A DNA stretch of 5,808 nt from Alphaproteobacteria bacterium (lineage in GTDB: Bacteria > Pseudomonadota > Alphaproteobacteria > Paracaedibacterales > JAKBAR01), in the NCBI GenBank assembly GCA_019745755.1, contig JAIESS010000020.1, positions 1 to 5,808 on the forward strand, written 5' to 3'. The notes below the pieces were generated by a model. The model was not told the origin of the DNA. It did no database searches and saw only the letters and a list, made by a program, of their open reading frames with translations. The stretch's first letter is position 1. Every line of letters begins with the position of its first letter. Shown one piece after another: positions 4,759 to 5,808 of this stretch. Both the position numbers and the translations under genes were made by a program.

Positions 4759-5808
4759 ATGAAGAAAGTTACCCTTCTATGCTGCTTGTTTCTTGGAACA
4801 ACAGGGCTGTCACAAATTCACGCTGCTGATGAAACGTCATCCTTAATAGCGTCATCCTCCGACACATCAGAGTACTGCATTGGATCAGAACGCGACGTCA
4901 AACTCTTTCATAGAATTCAACAGTACCGCAAAGTCCGCCCCCACAATTACGGTCTTGTTTCCGAAGACATAGAAAGCGCAAAAAGCCTGCGTATTATGGG
5001 ACAACAAGAATTTGATAATCTTGTGTCCTCTCAGGATAACAAAGAATCTCTCAATCATAAGCTCAAGAAAAAAGGCTATGTTAAAATAAATGGCACCTAT
5101 ATTGCCGTACGTGGTATTGAAAAAGAAAATCAACCCCGTGTTCCATCGACCTTTTGGTCAAAACTTCGCACAAAATTACCGGATCAATCCACCTATGCTC
5201 TTGTGGATACGGATCAAGCATTCATCACCCGTGAAGACCTGCACGAGTGGGCCTTGTCCGGTTATGATACTCAATTCAGCAAATCAACATGGACACCCGA
5301 TACAGACACTCCATCCCTCGTTGTGCCAGCCCACCTTCAAAAAGAAATGGACACCGTTCGTTTGAAGGCTGAAACCGAAGTTAAATTCCGAAATGAGTTT
5401 GTCACACACACGAATCAATTCTCACCGGCCGTTGGTGCCACACTAATGCATGAACTTGGCGGAAAATATAACGCTGTGGTTAAGACAATTACAGGAAAAG
5501 CGCTCGAGGAACAATATAACCTTGTTCACCAAGTTGGCAAGGGATCCTCGGAATATCCACCCAATGTCACAGTACTCCATTGGAAACCCCATGGTATCGA
5601 GGCTAAAATTAAAATCCTTCTTGGTGGTAAGGGTGTTTGCTTTGATACGGGTGGATACAACCTTAAACCTGACGCTGCTGATATGTATATGGATAAGGGA
5701 GGCGCCCTCTCTCAAATGGCTCTCGCAGAACTTATTATGGCACAAAATCTTCCCATTGAGTTAACCCTTGCTAATGGATGGGTTGTCAATGCCATCAGTG
5801 GTGAGGCC
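4759..5808 (+). CDS. M17-family leucyl aminopeptidase, probably exported; C-terminus beyond the window
   Basis: M17 enzymes are two-metal aminopeptidases that remove N-terminal residues from peptides, usually as cytosolic hexamers. The frame is open for 350 codons to the window edge; the family is about 450-500 residues. Residues 1-23 look like a Sec signal peptide (MKK, hydrophobic core 4-17, cleavage near HA/AD at 21-24), which is unusual. Residues about 60-190 correspond to the N-terminal accessory domain of the alphaproteobacterial type, with EWALSGYDTQF at 163-173 resembling the WALGxYxF motif. The catalytic domain begins near 200, with LVHQVGKGS at 255-263. GGKGVCFDTGG at 289-299 supplies K291 and D296, K303 lies in NLKP, and D312 in MDKGGA, matching E. 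coli PepA K270, D275, K282 and D293. The later ligands (PepA D352, E354) and Arg356 are outside the window. The K303-D312 spacing is two residues shorter than in PepA. ATG at 4759 has AAGGA at 4746-4750 with an 8-nt spacer, a good start. The gene is divergent from tatD. Family assignment is strong; export is inferred. Confidence 0.92.
   Translation, partial: MKKVTLLCCLFLGTTGLSQIHAADETSSLIASSSDTSEYCIGSERDVKLFHRIQQYRKVRPHNYGLVSEDIESAKSLRIMGQQEFDNLVSSQDNKESLNHKLKKKGYVKINGTYIAVRGIEKENQPRVPSTFWSKLRTKLPDQSTYALVDTDQAFITREDLHEWALSGYDTQFSKSTWTPDTDTPSLVVPAHLQKEMDTVRLKAETEVKFRNEFVTHTNQFSPAVGATLMHELGGKYNAVVKTITGKALEEQYNLVHQVGKGSSEYPPNVTVLHWKPHGIEAKIKILLGGKGVCFDTGGYNLKPDAADMYMDKGGALSQMALAELIMAQNLPIELTLANGWVVNAISGEA

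Noticed and set aside
4774..4788. Lipoprotein signal in the aminopeptidase (two cysteines at residues 8-9)
   Set aside because: The cysteines sit inside the hydrophobic core and are preceded by Leu-Leu, not by a small residue as a lipobox requires.
5443..5764. Overlapping 100- and 104-codon frames on both strands within the aminopeptidase
   Set aside because: Both are out-of-frame shadows of the M17 catalytic domain, which has clear active-site motifs.

Overview
The window looks like a piece of a bacterial chromosome, most likely from an alphaproteobacterium. The reasons are the rpsP-rimM-trmD ribosome and tRNA maturation genes, an S16 protein with an alanine/glutamate-rich tail, a tatD gene overlapping a PhnP-type metallo-beta-lactamase-fold gene (a pairing familiar in that class), and an M17 aminopeptidase of the alphaproteobacterial type. 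The AT-leaning composition, relaxed neighbourhoods and exported proteins would fit a host-associated lineage such as Holosporales or a relative. That order-level guess is inference only.

Layout. Positions 1-4229 are coded entirely on the minus strand, read right to left: tatD (4229-3447), an MBL-fold hydrolase (3450-2674, overlapping tatD by ATGA), rpsP (2529-2173), rimM (2163-1657), an unrecognised exported protein (1564-767), and trmD (673 to beyond position 1, lacking only its last residues). From 4230 to 4758 is a 529-base gap without a confident gene. It contains two adjacent stem-loops at 4329-4429, a perfect 10-bp stem-loop at 4632-4655 and a probable promoter. From 4759 to the right edge, on the plus strand, runs a secreted-looking M17 leucyl aminopeptidase (350 codons, no stop reached).

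How the genes work together. S16, RimM and TrmD form the classic module for 30S assembly and for m1G37 modification of tRNA. TatD and the MBL hydrolase form a translationally coupled pair of metal-dependent phosphoesterase-type enzymes. The aminopeptidase is transcribed divergently and probably works outside the cytoplasm.

What stands out. An orphan exported coiled-coil gene sits between rimM and trmD, where most bacteria have nothing. trmD may have its own promoter as a result. The M17 enzyme, normally cytosolic, carries an apparent signal peptide and a shortened metal-site loop. The divergent intergenic region carries structured elements that no recognised gene explains. I found no CRISPR array, tRNA, rRNA, insertion sequence or recognisable new defence system.
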